Counted from the first letter of the stretch, positions 45,006 to 57,884 are shown. The stretch: 64,000 nucleotides of DNA from Posidonia oceanica (GCA_037176725.1 JAZBRS010000020.1:86436001-86500000); one strand, 5' to 3'. Notes: a model not told the origin generated them from the sequence alone. A program made the numbers and translations.

Positions 45006-48000
45006 TGTAGTAATCCTAATCAGAATCAAGTTCACTATTAGCGGCTATGTCCGAGGAGGAAGACTCAACTCGAAAACACTTAAAACAGAGGAGAAAAGAT
45101 AAGAAGAGAAGAAGATAAGACAATTCAGAGTCACCACTGTGTCTATTATCGGGAGACAAGGAAAACCAGGGTAATGCGTGAGTTAACATGCAAAACCAAG
45201 CAAAGGATGCAACGCAAAGCAATGCAAAGGAAAACAAATGCAAATGAATGCAAATAATATGACTCATGCCTAGGATAAGGGCAATATGGTCATTGCAGGC
45301 CAAAAGACTGGGCAAGGACTCCTGTTACGTGCGGGGAAGGTGTTAGGCACCCCCGACACACCCGAGAATCAGTCTTTCTAGCCTTACGCTCGCATACACA
45401 GGGAAATGCAGACTTTGAATGCCTAAGTGCCAATGAATGCCTAATTATATGCTCATAGGTGTGCTCTAAGTGATGAAATGTGTGCAAGGAATTAAACGTG
45501 CAGTCTAGGCACTCAGCAACGCTGTCTGTGTTCCGAACCGGGTGAAACCTGGTTCATGGGAACTCCAGGCAGTAAGCATCACTGCCCTATATGCAAATGC
45601 AGGCGATAAAACAAAATAGCGATAAACCAGGCAATGCTAGCGACATGCAAGAGGAAACAGCGCGAAATACGCAAAACGATGTGAGAAACGAAGTTGGTAC
45701 GCAAAGCGATGCAAAAACAAAGTAGACGTGTAAAATGGTACGAGAAACAAAGCATGCACGCAAAACGATGCAAGAAACAAGGCATGCACGCAAAATGATG
45801 CAAGAAACAAGGCATGCACGCAAAACGATGAAGAAACAAGTAAAATATATGCAAGCGCGCAAAACGATGCAAAGACAAGAGAAAACAGATGTTGGCACGT
45901 AAAACAATGAGAAAAATGGCAAAAATAGATGCGGGTGCGCAAAACGATGCGAAAACAGGCGAAAACAGATGCTGGCACGCAAAACGGTGCAGAAACAGGC
46001 AAAAGGGAAGGTTCAGACAAGTAAAGAGGCAAGCGATGTAAGTGTGGAGACAAACACTACTTAAGGACCACGCAGTGCAGGTGTGAAGACCTGCAAAGGG
46101 GAAAGAAAGCAAGTGGAGGGATCACCACTGTTTTGTGACTGTTTCCCACTAATCCGTCCCACGATGTGTCTTGCACACTGCCCAAAGCTCGCAGTGCGAT
46201 CGGATCGTGGAAAAGGGGGAAGAAAGTTACAATTAGTAGCGAATCCAGGGGAAACACAACCCAAAGATGCCAAGAGTACACGAAAAGGGGAGATAGAGTT
46301 GATAAGCAAGCAGGGGGCGTCCTAAATTACATGCTCGAGAAAACGGGAAGCAAAACAATGCATGCAATGCAAATGATGTGCAAGAATGCTATGCAGGAGT
46401 TCAGAAGGACTTACCTTAGAGATCTGAAGCCTAATTTGAGAAATGCTTGGTCTGTATTGAAGTGCGCTCCACCGGGGTTGTCCAAGTAGCTTGGTTGAGA
46501 AGATCAGGCAGTCCGATCAGAAGATATGCTGGCTTCAAGGCAGAGGGACCAGAACAGGGGAGAAGAATGGATCTAAGTGTAAAAGCGGTCCTAGGGGTGT
46601 GCAAAACAAGTCCTCCCATGTAAATGGGAGCTAGAAATACTTGAGTGTGTGCAAAGATGCTAAATGCAAGGATGCATGGGTGCAATGCATGCAAAAATGT
46701 GAGAAAAGGACCTAAGAATAACATTTTAGAAAACTTAAGGACCTATATGCAAGTTTTGAAAAAGTTGAGGACCTAAATGCAAGGATTTTGAAAAGTTAGA
46801 GGCTTATATGCAAGGTTTTTGAAACTGGAGGGTCTGAATGCAATTTAACAAAATGCAGGGTTTAAAATGCAATTTAATAAGGTAAACATGCATTTAAATA
46901 AGTTTTGAAAACATGTGAAGTACTTACATGCAATTTGAAAATATGCAGGGGTTGAAATGCAATTTTATAAGGTAAAATTGTGATTTTAAATGGTTTGTGA
47001 ATTAAACAGTGGTCCTATGTGCAATTTTTAAATATGCAACAGCTGAAATGCAATTTTAGAGGCAAAAGTATGCATTTAAATGAGTTTTATAACATGTAGA
47101 GGACCTGTGTGTGATTTTAAAACATGCAGGGTCTAAAATGCAATTTTATAAGGAAAAAAGTTAAAAAACAGATGCTGTGCATGCAAATGGAGGACTTATG
47201 AGCAAAAATCAAAAAGTATGGGATGGAAATGCAATGCAGTAAGAAAAGATTGAAAATAAAATGATTTATCAACAGATTAGAGGACTAAAACGAAAATAAA
47301 GTAAAGATCAGGATTAAAATGCAATTTACTAAGGTAAAATCAGAGTATTAAATGAGATTATCAACCACAGGACCCACATGCAAACATAAAAAGCTATTGG
47401 ACTGCAAAATAAAGATCAGAAACTATATTTGAACTACAATAGGACCAATAAGTAAATAAAGTAAACAGCAGGGCTAGAAATTAAATGCACAGAAAGTTAA
47501 ATGAACTGTAAATGGACTGGAATGTAAATAAAATAAATGACTGGGCTGAATGTAAAGAAAAGTAAATAACTTATAACAGTAGAGGACTAAAAAGTAATTA
47601 AAAATACATGTAGGGCCTGAACTAAAATAAGACTTAAAGAAAAACACAGCAGGAGGACTAACTAGCAATTAAACAGATTTTTATGATTTTTATGCAATTT
47701 CATAAGATTTAAATTCAAACTTAAATGATTCTTAAACGATGGCAGGACTGGAAAGCAATAAAATAAAAACAGGAGGTGAAAATGCAATATTTGGCAAAAA
47801 TAGCTTAGTAAGGAGAAATAAAAGCATAGTAAAAGCACAGCAGAACGGTCACTGTAGTAGATCGCTACCAACGACTGGGAACGGGGAAGAAGGGACGCTG
47901 GGGAGGTGCTGAATGGCGGGCGACCTTCACCGGAGAGGCATCGGCGAGCCACGACGCTGCCCGGAGATGGCCAGAGAGCTCGGTGATGGTCTGCAGACCA

Positions 48001-50790
48001 GAGGAAGGTCGTCCGGACGATCGGCGCATCGAGGGAGCATTCTGAAAGCATCGGCATGCTCCTAGAGCTCCTGCGGTCCTTAGGCGACGCTCGGATCGGC
48101 GTTCTGCTGGCTGGTGCGGTGGATCAGAGCCAGAGCTCACCGGAGAAGACGAAGACGTGGCGGCGTTGACTTCGGCGCAGAGGGAGGGAAACCCTAGTCT
48201 AATGGCTGGAAAAGCATGCTGGAAAGGAAACTAACCTAAAGGGGAAGAGGAGTATCGGTTCTGCTAGTTGAGGAGTCCACCTGACGCGAGCTGGTTCAGT
48301 GGATGCCGACGAGCTTCGTCCGGCTGATGGAGAGGTTGTCGACGGCCTACGATTGCTTGGATCCGCTTCGTGGAGTCCTCTGGAGCTTCCCGAACGCTTG
48401 GAATGGAGTTCTGCAGACCAGCGCGACAAATGGGTTCTTTGGGTGCACTGGAGACAGCTGGAGGTCGGGCGGGGTGGCTGTTGCTCCCCGGATTGATTGG
48501 AAGGTGCCGGCGGACTTCTGGGATCTTGGTGAAGGTGTAGGGATGCTGGGAAGGGCTGGTGGAGGGCTGGAGAAGAAGTTTAGAGCCAGGTGGATTTCTA
48601 GACAGGAAAGTGCCTAGGTGTTTGTGGTGGAGTATTCGGGCTGTGGGGAGCTGCTGAGCTAAAGGATGGGTGGTCCGAGAAGGTGGTGTTCAGGGGAGTT
48701 CGATGATGGAGTTTGGGAAGGAATGGGGCCTGTGGTGCTGGGAATTCCAGGGGAAGTGGTGATGGGTTGCTGTGAAGGTTTTGGGTGAATTCAGGGGGAT
48801 TCTCGGTTGGATTCCGGGCATCGAAGGAAGGGGAAGGTTGCTGGGTGCTTGGTGGCTTGGAGTGTGTGAGCAAAAGATGTTTTTGGACCGATTCTCCCCT
48901 AGTTTTGTTCCTCTCCTCTCCCTCGGTTTGAAAGTAGTCAAGGGTCAAGGGATGGGTCGTTCTGCCACCATTGGCAGGGCATGGAGGAAGAGGTGAAGGT
49001 TGTGGGTCGTGGGCAATGGTCAGGAGGTCAAGGTGGTGTCAGGCGAGGTTTGAAAAAAAGGGAGGGAGGTCTGTCGTTAGCTGCTGTGAGAGGGGGAGAA
49101 GAATGGAAGAAGAAGAAGAGAAGGAAGAAGGAGGAGAGGGGTTGGCGGGTTGGGCCATGCGCGGGAGTGGAAAAAGAAGAAAAAAAGAAAGAAGGAAGGA
49201 GGGCAAGAGTTGCAGTTGGGCTGGGCCGGCAAAGAAAATGAGGAAAAGGAAAGAAGATTAAACGAAAAGAGGAAGAAAAGAAGAGAAGGAAATGAAGAAG
49301 AGGAAGAAGAATAAAATTCAAAATAAGATAAAAACAAAAGTAAAAATAAAATAGGAAAGATTTGCAAATGTTTTTAAAGTAGTTGTTTTTAAGTTAGGAC
49401 TTTTAATTAGGGTTAGAAAGAGTTTTAGTTTTGATTTGAGTTTTTAGGGTTTAAGTTTTCTTTAAATTGTTTTTTGATTTTGTCTAAATGATTGTTAAGT
49501 TTTAAAATTGTTTTTTAGTTAAGTTTTTCGTGTTAAGTCTTTGGGATTTTTGATGAGGCTTTTTAGAGATTGTTTTTAAATTAATTAGGGTGAGTTTTAG
49601 CTTTTGATTTTAGTCTTTTAGGGTTTTTCTTAAATCTTCTTTGAATTGTTTTTTAATTTTGTTTGTTAAGTTCTTTTAATATATTTTTTTAGTTGGGTTT
49701 TCCTTGTTAAGTTCTTTCCCTTTTTCTTTTTAAGTTTTTAAGTTGTTTTTAAAATTTTCTAATCATTTCTTTTAGATTTGTTTAGTTAAGTTTTTCTTTT
49801 TCTTAATTAGTTGGCTTAGTACTTTTAATTGTTTTCTTTCTTCTTAGGACTTGTTTCTTGATTATTTTTAATAGGGTTTTTGTTTTTGGGTTTGTTTTGA
49901 TTATATTTTGGTTTTTGCTTGATTTTATAGCATTTTCTTTTTGTTTGTTTTGTATTTTTTAGATTGCCTTCATAGTTTTTAGTTTTAGTTAGATTTAGTT
50001 AGGTTTTTGTCTTTAATTGCTTGTTTAAATTTTTTAATTATTCCTTTTTAGGATTTTGATTTGTTCTTCCTTTTGTTTTAGAGTTTTTAAGGTTTTTTGA
50101 GGGTTTAGTAGAAGAAAGGAAAGGAAAGGGAAAAGGAAAAAGAAAAGGGAGAAATGAAGGAGTAAAGAAGGAAGAGAGGAGTGGAGGGAAAATAAATTTT
50201 AGAAAATCAAAAGATAAGCTAAAAATAAAATAAAAATACAAATAAAATACAGAAGAGATAGATGCACAAGGTGGGCCCACAGCCAAGCAAGAAAAGGATA
50301 GAGAAGGGAGTGGAAAGAAGGAGAATAAGAAGGAGAGAGAGAGGAGAGAGAAAAGAATAATCCAGGAGAGGGAAAAGGATAATTTGGATAAATGAAGGGG
50401 TTAGAGGTTTAGAAAAGAGGTGAAATTTGGGGAGTGTGTAGGCTAGGGTCTCTAGTGTTGGACCTAGGGTTTGGATTTTGGAAGGTTTTGTAAGGGTTTT
50501 GAGGTGTAGAAAAAAGGGTAGTTTTACCTAGGTTTTCTAGGATTTTTGGGAGTGGTTTTGGTTTGAAATTTCTAAGGGTTTTCGGTAGGTTTGTTAAGTT
50601 GGGGATGGTGAGTTTTCCTATGGTTTTTGGGTAGTTTTTGGGCTTGGGAAAGAGGTGTGATTCTAGGTTAAGTTTGGGCTTGTTTTGGAGAGAAGGATGA
50701 AAAGGAATGTGTAGGTTTGGACCTAGATTTGGATCCAGAAGTCACCAGAGGATTCCAATTGATTCAGCCTGTCAAAATGGGGTGTCAACA
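45006..50790 (-). mobile_element. Inner solo family B LTR nested in the outer B LTR (5785 bp)
   Basis: Plus-strand ends are TGTAGTAATCCTAATC (45006) and AAAATGGGGTGTCAACA (50790), with GCAGT duplications. Blocks in reverse order: conserved end block (45010-45560), GCAAAACG repeats (45650-46010), GCATT-type repeats (46340-47700), GC-rich block (47840-49080), purine-rich tract (49085-49345), T-rich block (49370-50100) and CTAGGG-rich end (50430-50790). The interruption of one solo LTR by another of the same family dates it as later. Confidence 0.93.
45650..46010. repeat. GCAAAACGATGCAAGAAACA repeats in inner B LTR
   Basis: About eight units of 35-45 bp containing GCACGCAAAACGATG. Pseudo-ORFs up to 177 codons on the minus strand are repeat artefacts. 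Confidence 0.85.
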
Positions 50791-53209
50791 GCAGTATGGT
50801 AAAATGTGATTTTAACTAATTTTGAAACCAGCAGAGGACTAAAGTGCAATAAAAAAGTAACAGAGGCAATTTTGTGCAATGTAATAAGGTAAACATGCAG
50901 ATTAAATGATTTATAAACCATGCAAAGGACTGGAATGCAAATCTAGAAACATGTAGTATTTTATTTCAATGCAATATGGTTTTAAAAGGCATTTAAATGA
51001 TTTTGAAACCATGCAGGTGGACCTAGATGCAAATAAGCAAAAATGCTGACTTTTAATGCAATGCAGTATAGTTAAAATGCAACATTAAATGAATTGCAAA
51101 TCAATAGTGGACTGAGATGCAATTTAAACAAATATGAGGGCTAAAATGCAATGCATGCATTAAACTAAACATTCAGATGCACTTAAATATTTAAATGAAG
51201 GACCTACATCCAATAAACCAAAACTCAGACATTTAACTGCAATGCAATAAGCTAACAAAATAAAATTAAATGATTTGATTCAAAGTCAGGACCCGAAAGC
51301 AATTAAAGAAAACTAACTGACCTGACTACAAGAAATAAAAAAGAAATGCTTACCGCGGGCGGACCTACTTGCAAATATTTAAAACTTAAAGAAAATAAAA
51401 GCAATGCATGCACTGAAACCTTATTCAACTTTTAAAACCAAAAAATAAATGCACAGTCGTCTTCCCCGTGCAGCACAGGAACAGTGCCGGTGGAGGAAGA
51501 AGCAGCAGTGGCGGTGACGACGGGCGCATGGCGGTGCTGGGTGTCCCAGAGGCAGGAGCCGGTGCAGGCAGAATGTCTGGTGGTGTCAGCAGCATCGGAG
51601 GGCGGCTAGTGCATGCTGGCGATGTCGGTGACCTTCTGCAGTGAAGGTCTGAGGTGGGGCGACCACTGGAGGCTGCAAAAGGGCACGGCGAGTGCTGGGT
51701 TAGCTTCATGGCGGTCGGGCGATGCTGTACGAGTAGATCCGGAGGTCAGAGGCCGTTGGAGACGTCTGGACGGTCTGGAGGTGACGCGCAGAGACGGCGG
51801 AGGACGGGAGGAGGTCTGGAGGCAGTGGCGAGGGCTAAGCTGCGTTGATCCAGCTTCCCAAGGCCCCAGCGATGCTCTGGACAAAGTTTGAGGAGCTCTG
51901 GTGCAGCGAGGTGGTGGGACGACCCAGCGATGGGTCCTACGGTGGCTCCAGCATGTTGCAGACGTCACGCGAGCGAAGGAGGGCTGAGGACAGCCCGTAG
52001 AGGCCGGAGGGGGTGTGCTGGCGAACCTCGAAGCGATGTCTGGAGCGACGGAGCAGCCCGGAGTGCGCTGGACAGGCTGTCGGAAGCGCGGGGGCTCGTT
52101 GGGGAAGACGACCCCACTATGGCGCGGGAAAGCTATGCTAGGCCTCTAACTTAAATTCTAACTACCTAGGAAGCAAGAGCAGCATGCAACAAATAAGGAT
52201 CCGAGGGTATTTACCTTCGTAGCGTGTCGGAGAGTCCCAACGACGTCGGTCTAGTACTGATGGAGCGGCGGTGGTTGACGACGGTGCTGCAGTGGCCGAC
52301 GGAGCTTGGAGGCGATTGGAGGACGTTCCTGGCACCGTGGGGATGCTTCCTGAGCACTTGGATGCAAGCTTTGAGCACGGAAGCAGAATCCAGAGTTTCT
52401 TGGGTGGTCTGACTGTGCATGTGGGCTCGGGCCAGTCGGTGGCTCTCCGGTCCTCTCTAAGTGGTGGTTCTGACTCGTGGAAGTGAGGTGAGTGTGGTGG
52501 TGAGGTTGGAATGGGGTTCTGGATGCTGTGGAGGTCTGGAAGTTCTGGGGGTTGTTTCTGGGCAGAAGTGTGTGAAGGTGTTTGTGGTGGATTGGGTGTT
52601 CTGGAGAGTGTGAGAGGGTGAGCTGGGAGTTGGGTCGTGAAGGTGATTGACTGGTGAGTGGATGGGAGGAATTTGGAGGGGTTCTGGAAGCTGTGGAGGT
52701 CTGTGTGTGCTGGGGAGTTCCAGGTTTGCAGAAGGGGAGGAAGCTTTGCTTTTGGGTTCTCTCTGATCTCTCTCTCAGGCGCACAAATGCGGTGGTGTCA
52801 GGAGGAAGAAGAAGGAGTGGTTTTGTTCAATTGGGTGCACTCGATTGGAGCTGGCAGGAGGCGTGGCTGGTATGGCCAATTGGCAGGAGATTGGCGGTCA
52901 ATGTGGGTGGCTGGCTGGTCATGGCAGTGAGGGGAGAAGGTCGGCGGGTAGGTGGGTCTGTGAGGCTGGCTCCGCCGCACGGTGGAGTGTAGCCAGGGGT
53001 GGAGTGTGCGGCAAGGGGCTGCACTGTGAGAGGGCTGAGTCTGCAGAGAGGTGGATAGTTGGGTTCGAAGGGGATGATGGTGGGAAAAAGGAGAAGAAAT
53101 AAGGAGGAAGAGGAGAAGGTTCTGGTCGTGGGCTGGCTGTGGACTGAGGAGTTGGCTGTGGGCTGAGGGCTAAGGGCTGAGGGCTGAGGAGCTGAGGAGC
53201 TGATTTGAG

Positions 53210-53840
53210 GAAGAAAAAGGAAGAGGAGGAAATCAAGAGGAGGAGTGAATGGGCTGGATGGGTGTTGAGGAAAAGAAGAGAGAAAAAAAAGTAGAAGGAA
53301 GGAAGGAGGGGAGGAAACAGGCTGGGCTCGAGTAGAAGGAAAAAAAAGGAAAAAAGGAAGGGGCCTGGTGAGCTGGGCTAGAGGAAAAGAAGAAAAGAAA
53401 GAAAGAAGGAAAGAAAGAAAGAGAGAAGGAGAAAAGAGAATTAAAAAGAAAATCCAGTAAGATGGAATAAAATAAAATAAAATAAAAATAAAATAGAAGG
53501 CAGGAAGGGGAGGAAATGAGGAAATGGGCTTTGGTGTTGGGTGAGGAATAAAATGGAAGAAAAAAGAAATGGGAAGGTAGGAAAGAAAGAAAGAAAGAAA
53601 GAAGAAAGGAGGAAAGAGAGGGAAAGAGGAAATTAAAAATCAAATAACATTAAATAAAAAAAAATAAAACAAAAATAGAAATAAAATAGAAGGAAGGAAG
53701 GGGAAGAAGTAAGGAGGAGCGAGAATGAGTTGGGCCTGTAGGAGAGCAAGAGAAGAAGGAGAAAGAATGAGAGGATAAAAAGGAGAGAGAAAAGGATAAT
53801 GAGGAGAGTGGAAAAGGATAATGGGGAGAGAGAAAAGGAT
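53210..53840 (+). repeat. Polypurine-biased tract in outer B LTR
   Basis: Over 600 bp biased to A/G with AGAAAGAAAGAAAG and AAAATAAAATAAAAT runs; reverse-complement counterpart of 26265-26900. Confidence 0.8.
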
Positions 53841-54386
53841 AATGGCTTGGATTTGAAGGGGTTTTGTGTGAGTGTGTGACCTAGGGTTTCTAAGGTTTGA
53901 CCTAGAGTCTAACCTAGGGTTTTCTAAGGTTTTAAACGGGATTTTGAAGGGTTTTGGTGTAGTTTTACCTAGGGTTAGGGTTTTAAATGGGATTGCTTTG
54001 AAGGGTTTTGGTGTAGTTTTACCTAGGGTTTTCTAGGGTTTTAAATGTGATTGTTTTCCTAGAGTTTGAAGGGTTTTGGTGTAGTTTTACCTAGGGTTTT
54101 CTAGGGTTTTAGATGTGATTGTTTTCCTAGAGTTTGAAGGGGTTATCCTAAGGTTTTTTGGATTGGTTTTCCTAAGGTTTTGCAACGCTTTTCCTAGGGT
54201 TTTGATTCAGGGTTTGGTTTGGTTTCGGGTTTAGGATTTGACCTAGGATTCTTCTAGGGTTTAGGTTTAGGTTTAAAAGTTTTTAATTTTTCTGGTTTTT
54301 TTTTTTGTGGAGTGGGGTTTCCTAGGTTGTTCCACCAGAGAGAAGGAGAGAGCCACTTAACAGAGGTCAAAAGTGGGGTGTCAACA

Positions 54387-54644
54387 CATAGTAATTGTGT
54401 AAAACAAAGCATTCACCACCCAAAAAGCATGTATTATTGCGCCAAGCAAGTATTTAGACATGTGATGCGAGAAAGTAAAGCAATGCAAGCAAACATGGCA
54501 TCATGCGAGAGATAAAGCAAGTAAAGCAGACAGGCAAGCAAGCAAGGCATGCAAAGGCACAAGGCAAGCAAAGTGTGAAAATCCAAGCAAGTGAGAAAGC
54601 CAAAAACAAAAGTCGGAGTCTAGGATCCCCAGTGGAGTCACCAC
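54387..54644 (-). mobile_element. B-prime leader and primer-binding site
   Basis: Directly inside the B-prime LTR, the minus strand reads TGGTGACTCCACTGGGGATCC (54644-54624, positions approximate to one base), a typical Tat/Ogre-style primer-binding site. The remaining ~230 bp is A-rich leader, cut by the outer solo LTR and continuing at 42909 downward. Confidence 0.75.
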
Positions 54645-57232
54645 TGTAGTAATCCTGAAAATCGGCACGTCCATGCACAACGCTAAAGCATGCGTGCACC
54701 GACCGAAAGTAGGTCACTTTTAGCGGTTGGATCCGAGGAAGGAAACTCTACTCGAAAACACCGGAAAAAGAGGAAAAAAGAAAGATAAGACAAAATCAAA
54801 GTCGCCACTGTGTCTATTAAATCGGGAGACAAGGAAAATCGGAGAAATGCATGAAAAAACATGCAAAAGGATGCAATGATATGCAATGCTATGACTCGTG
54901 CCTAGGATGAGGGCACAATGGTCATTGTGGGTCCAAAGAAAGGGTAAGGACTCCTGTTATGCACGGAGAAGGTGTTAGGCATTCCCAATACGTCCAAAGA
55001 ATCGGTCTTTCTAGGCTTAACGCTCGCATGTGCAGGATGTCAGCAATTGCTTGCCTTTATTGTAAGCCCAAGGGGCGAGAGATACTATGAATGCCTAATG
55101 AATGCTTAATTGTTTGCTTAATATGTCATGATGCATGATTGAAATTAAACGTGCAGACTATGTGCTCAGCAGCACTGCTAAAGTTCTGAATGGGCAAGCC
55201 CTAGTTCGTAAGAACTAGACAGTAAGCATCATCGCCCTAATGCAATGCAGGTGGAAAACAAAACGTCGGAAGAAACCATGCAATGCAAAGCGGCATGCGA
55301 CATGGGTTTGTAAATGATGCAAGCTTTGAAAACATGCTAGAAAATCAAATCAAAGCAAAAATGTAGCAAAGCGGTGATAAACAAGCTTGGGAAATAGATT
55401 TGAAAGCGAACGAGTGAAATGAATGAAATGCAAAGCGGCAAACAAGAGTGGCTCGGCCATTGTCTGAACTGTGGGACTGGACGTCAGCCTAAGCGGCGGC
55501 AGTGCATGTCGCCGGTGAGATCTGCGAGACACTTGTCGCCTGTCAGAGTAGCAACTAGACTCAATCGCTAGTGTGAGAGGTGTCTGAGCTTGTCGCTTGG
55601 GAGGCTGGCGATAGAGGCACGCACAGTTCTTCCAGACAGTGACATTCATGGCCGAAAACAAGCTAGCTAGATGATGCAAAATGATAATCTAGATGCATGA
55701 TCCTACAGATGGCATGATGAGGAATGCAAGCAAGCAAACAGAATGCAAAACGGATGCCTAGGTTGCAAGATACGACAGTCCAAAGGTTGGTCGGAGGAAT
55801 GACCAAGAGTTTTAGGTGAGTCGCCAGTATTAGCGGCGCCTGCATTGCAACTTGGCTTTCCAAACAGTCACCTTTGGGACTAGATCTGGAACCCATGGCG
55901 ATGCAAAATTATGATCTAAGCATGCAATCTTAAAGAGCAAACATATATGATAACAAGCATACAAACAGAAATTAAAATGAAGCAATGAGTCGGCCGGAGC
56001 GGCGGCCCAAAGTCTGGCCATCTGATAGACAGAGGCATAGGTCAGCCACTACTACATGCGGTGCCTAACCTGGTAGGCCTCCGGTGCCGGAGAAGATGGC
56101 CAAGAACTACGGCTAACCTACGATAAAATCTAACTAATTAGCTAGGAAGCATGCACGGAATGTAACGGAGTTGATGGAGGTATCACTCACCTGCAGGGAT
56201 GCACAGTCGTGGCCCCTGACCTAGCTTGCCAGAGCTCGCCGGCGTGGAGGCTGCTGCGGCAGCGGAGGCAACGGCAATCGCTTGGGTAGATTGGGTTGTG
56301 CTCGTGGCGACCTTGCGAAGGTGTGCACGGAGTTTGGAGAAGTTTGGAGCCACGGGGTGGCTTTTGGAGATGTTGGCTGGCGACGGACAAGGGGGCGGTA
56401 TGAGCTCGGTTGCTGCAGCGGTCCGAGATGCGAAACGGCTGTTTGAATGACTTGGAAGAAAGCTTGAGTGTGTGTGAGTGTTTCTGGATTGGCTCTGTGC
56501 ACTTTGGTGTAAGCGACGAGGGAGGAGAAGGAAATTGGGGTCAGCTGTGTGTAGATGTGGCCGGCATTGGTTGCAATGGGTTGCCGCTATGGTTTTGAAT
56601 GGGTTCTCTCCACCTAATGGCTCTAGCAGCAGCTGGTCATGGCAGAGTAAGGGCAGTGAGAGGATGTGAGGAGGTTTGGCCGTCAAGGAAGTAAGTGGCT
56701 GGCAGGTCGAGGACGGCGAAGGTTGTCGGTGGCAAGTTGCTAGGCGATGGTGGCAGTAAGGGGCTGTATGGACGGGTTGTCTGCCAGCGAGGAGGGGACA
56801 CTGTGCCAGGAAGTTAGTGGATCTTGGCACGTTGCGCGTGGCAGTAGCGTGGAGTAAGTGCGGAGGGGACGGGTGCAGCAGGAGACAGTGACCGGCAGCA
56901 GCCGTGGTGGTGAGGTTTGGGCGGTGGTCTGATTTACAGTCGAGTCGCCGCAACACCTGGCGCCAAACTCGGTCGCCACTTAGAGTTGAGACCGAGTCCA
57001 ATCGCCTGTGCATGCGGCGCCTCCACGTGTAACTCAGTAGGCTGGGCTGCTAATAGGCTTAGGTTGGGCTAAGGCTTGGGTTGAGTTGTGGATTGGAAAG
57101 TGGATGGTTTTGGGTTGGTTTTGGGTAGGTTTTGGTTTTGGGTCAAGTTGGGTGGAAAGGTTGAATCCGCCGCTTCCGAGCTCGTTCCTCCAAGTTTGAT
57201 CCACCGCAAGGTGTCAAAATGGGGTGTCTACA
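54645..57232 (-). mobile_element. 5' LTR of B-prime (short variant, 2588 bp)
   Basis: Plus-strand ends are TGTAGTAATCCTGAAAATCG and AAAATGGGGTGTCTACA. The end block near 54645-55250 matches other B LTRs. The middle instead carries GTCGCC/GGCGCC motifs (55500-55620, 55810-55850, 56940-57030) and lacks most GCATT repeats, so it is a distinct subfamily. The primer-binding site on its left makes it the 5' LTR of a minus-strand element. Confidence 0.85.
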
Positions 57233-57884
57233 CCTATAGGACGAGCGACAAGCACAAATTTCCCATATTAATGATGTGGAAATGATGTGGAAGTCCGCAG
57301 ATTGGAAAACAGAATGTGCCACGTCAGCAAGTCGCCACTTGAGATGGCACTGAGCTGACACGGCAATGACGTGTAGGATCCGATTAAAAGGTAACAAAAA
57401 GGACCACATCATCAAGTCGCCATTGATAGTGGTGCCTAACTGAGATATTTTATCTTTAATGACGTCAAAATGATGTGGCAAATAGGATAAAAATATCCTT
57501 AGATGCCAATCTCTGGTTTCAACGGCACCTACATACTAGATTTATTTTAAATGTAATTTTGAGATTTATGACACATTAAAAATGTGTTAAAAATCGATAG
57601 ATAAAATCTGGCTATCACCCAAATCTAGGTTTTTCTAGAATCTTCATTAATTAATTTTTAATATGATATACGTAATATACCATATATTTAATGCTAGAAA
57701 AATCATAGAAATATCAATAATTATGGGAAAAATGTTATAATAGTTTATAAAAATCCCATATATTATGTTAATGCCTAGGATGACAAAATGTGTAGAGAGA
57801 GAGTGGCAGGATGGTCGTCGCCTATCTTTGTGACGACATCACAGTCCAGTCACCTCTTGTGGTGGCGATTAGCTGTGTCACTGC
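57233..57884 (-). mobile_element. Fragment of an A-prime-type LTR
   Basis: 57630-57800 matches the A-prime LTR around 40680-40860 (GAAATATCAATAATTATGGG, then GTTATAATAGTTTATAAA). It begins CCTATAGGACGAG, at or next to the place where A-prime has its TATA box (40332-40341). Both ends are cut by B-type elements. It holds three GTCGCC/GGCGAC-like motifs. Confidence 0.7.

Larger units (their letters stand above)
42910..54386 (-). mobile_element. Outer solo family B LTR (interrupted by a second solo LTR)
   Basis: Plus-strand ends are TGTAGCGATCCCGCG (42910) and AAGTGGGGTGTCAACA (54386). Perfect 5-bp duplications CATAG flank it (42905-42909 and 54387-54391). Subtracting the inner LTR and its extra duplication leaves about 5687 bp. 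The reverse order of blocks matches 26022-31470. The flanks belong to the internal leader of B-prime. Confidence 0.92.

Noticed and set aside
56183..57013. 276-codon minus ORF rich in His, Pro and Ser in the B-prime LTR
   Set aside because: GC-rich LTR sequence with overlapping frames and no recognisable domain; lies in the LTR upstream of the splice-donor-like site.
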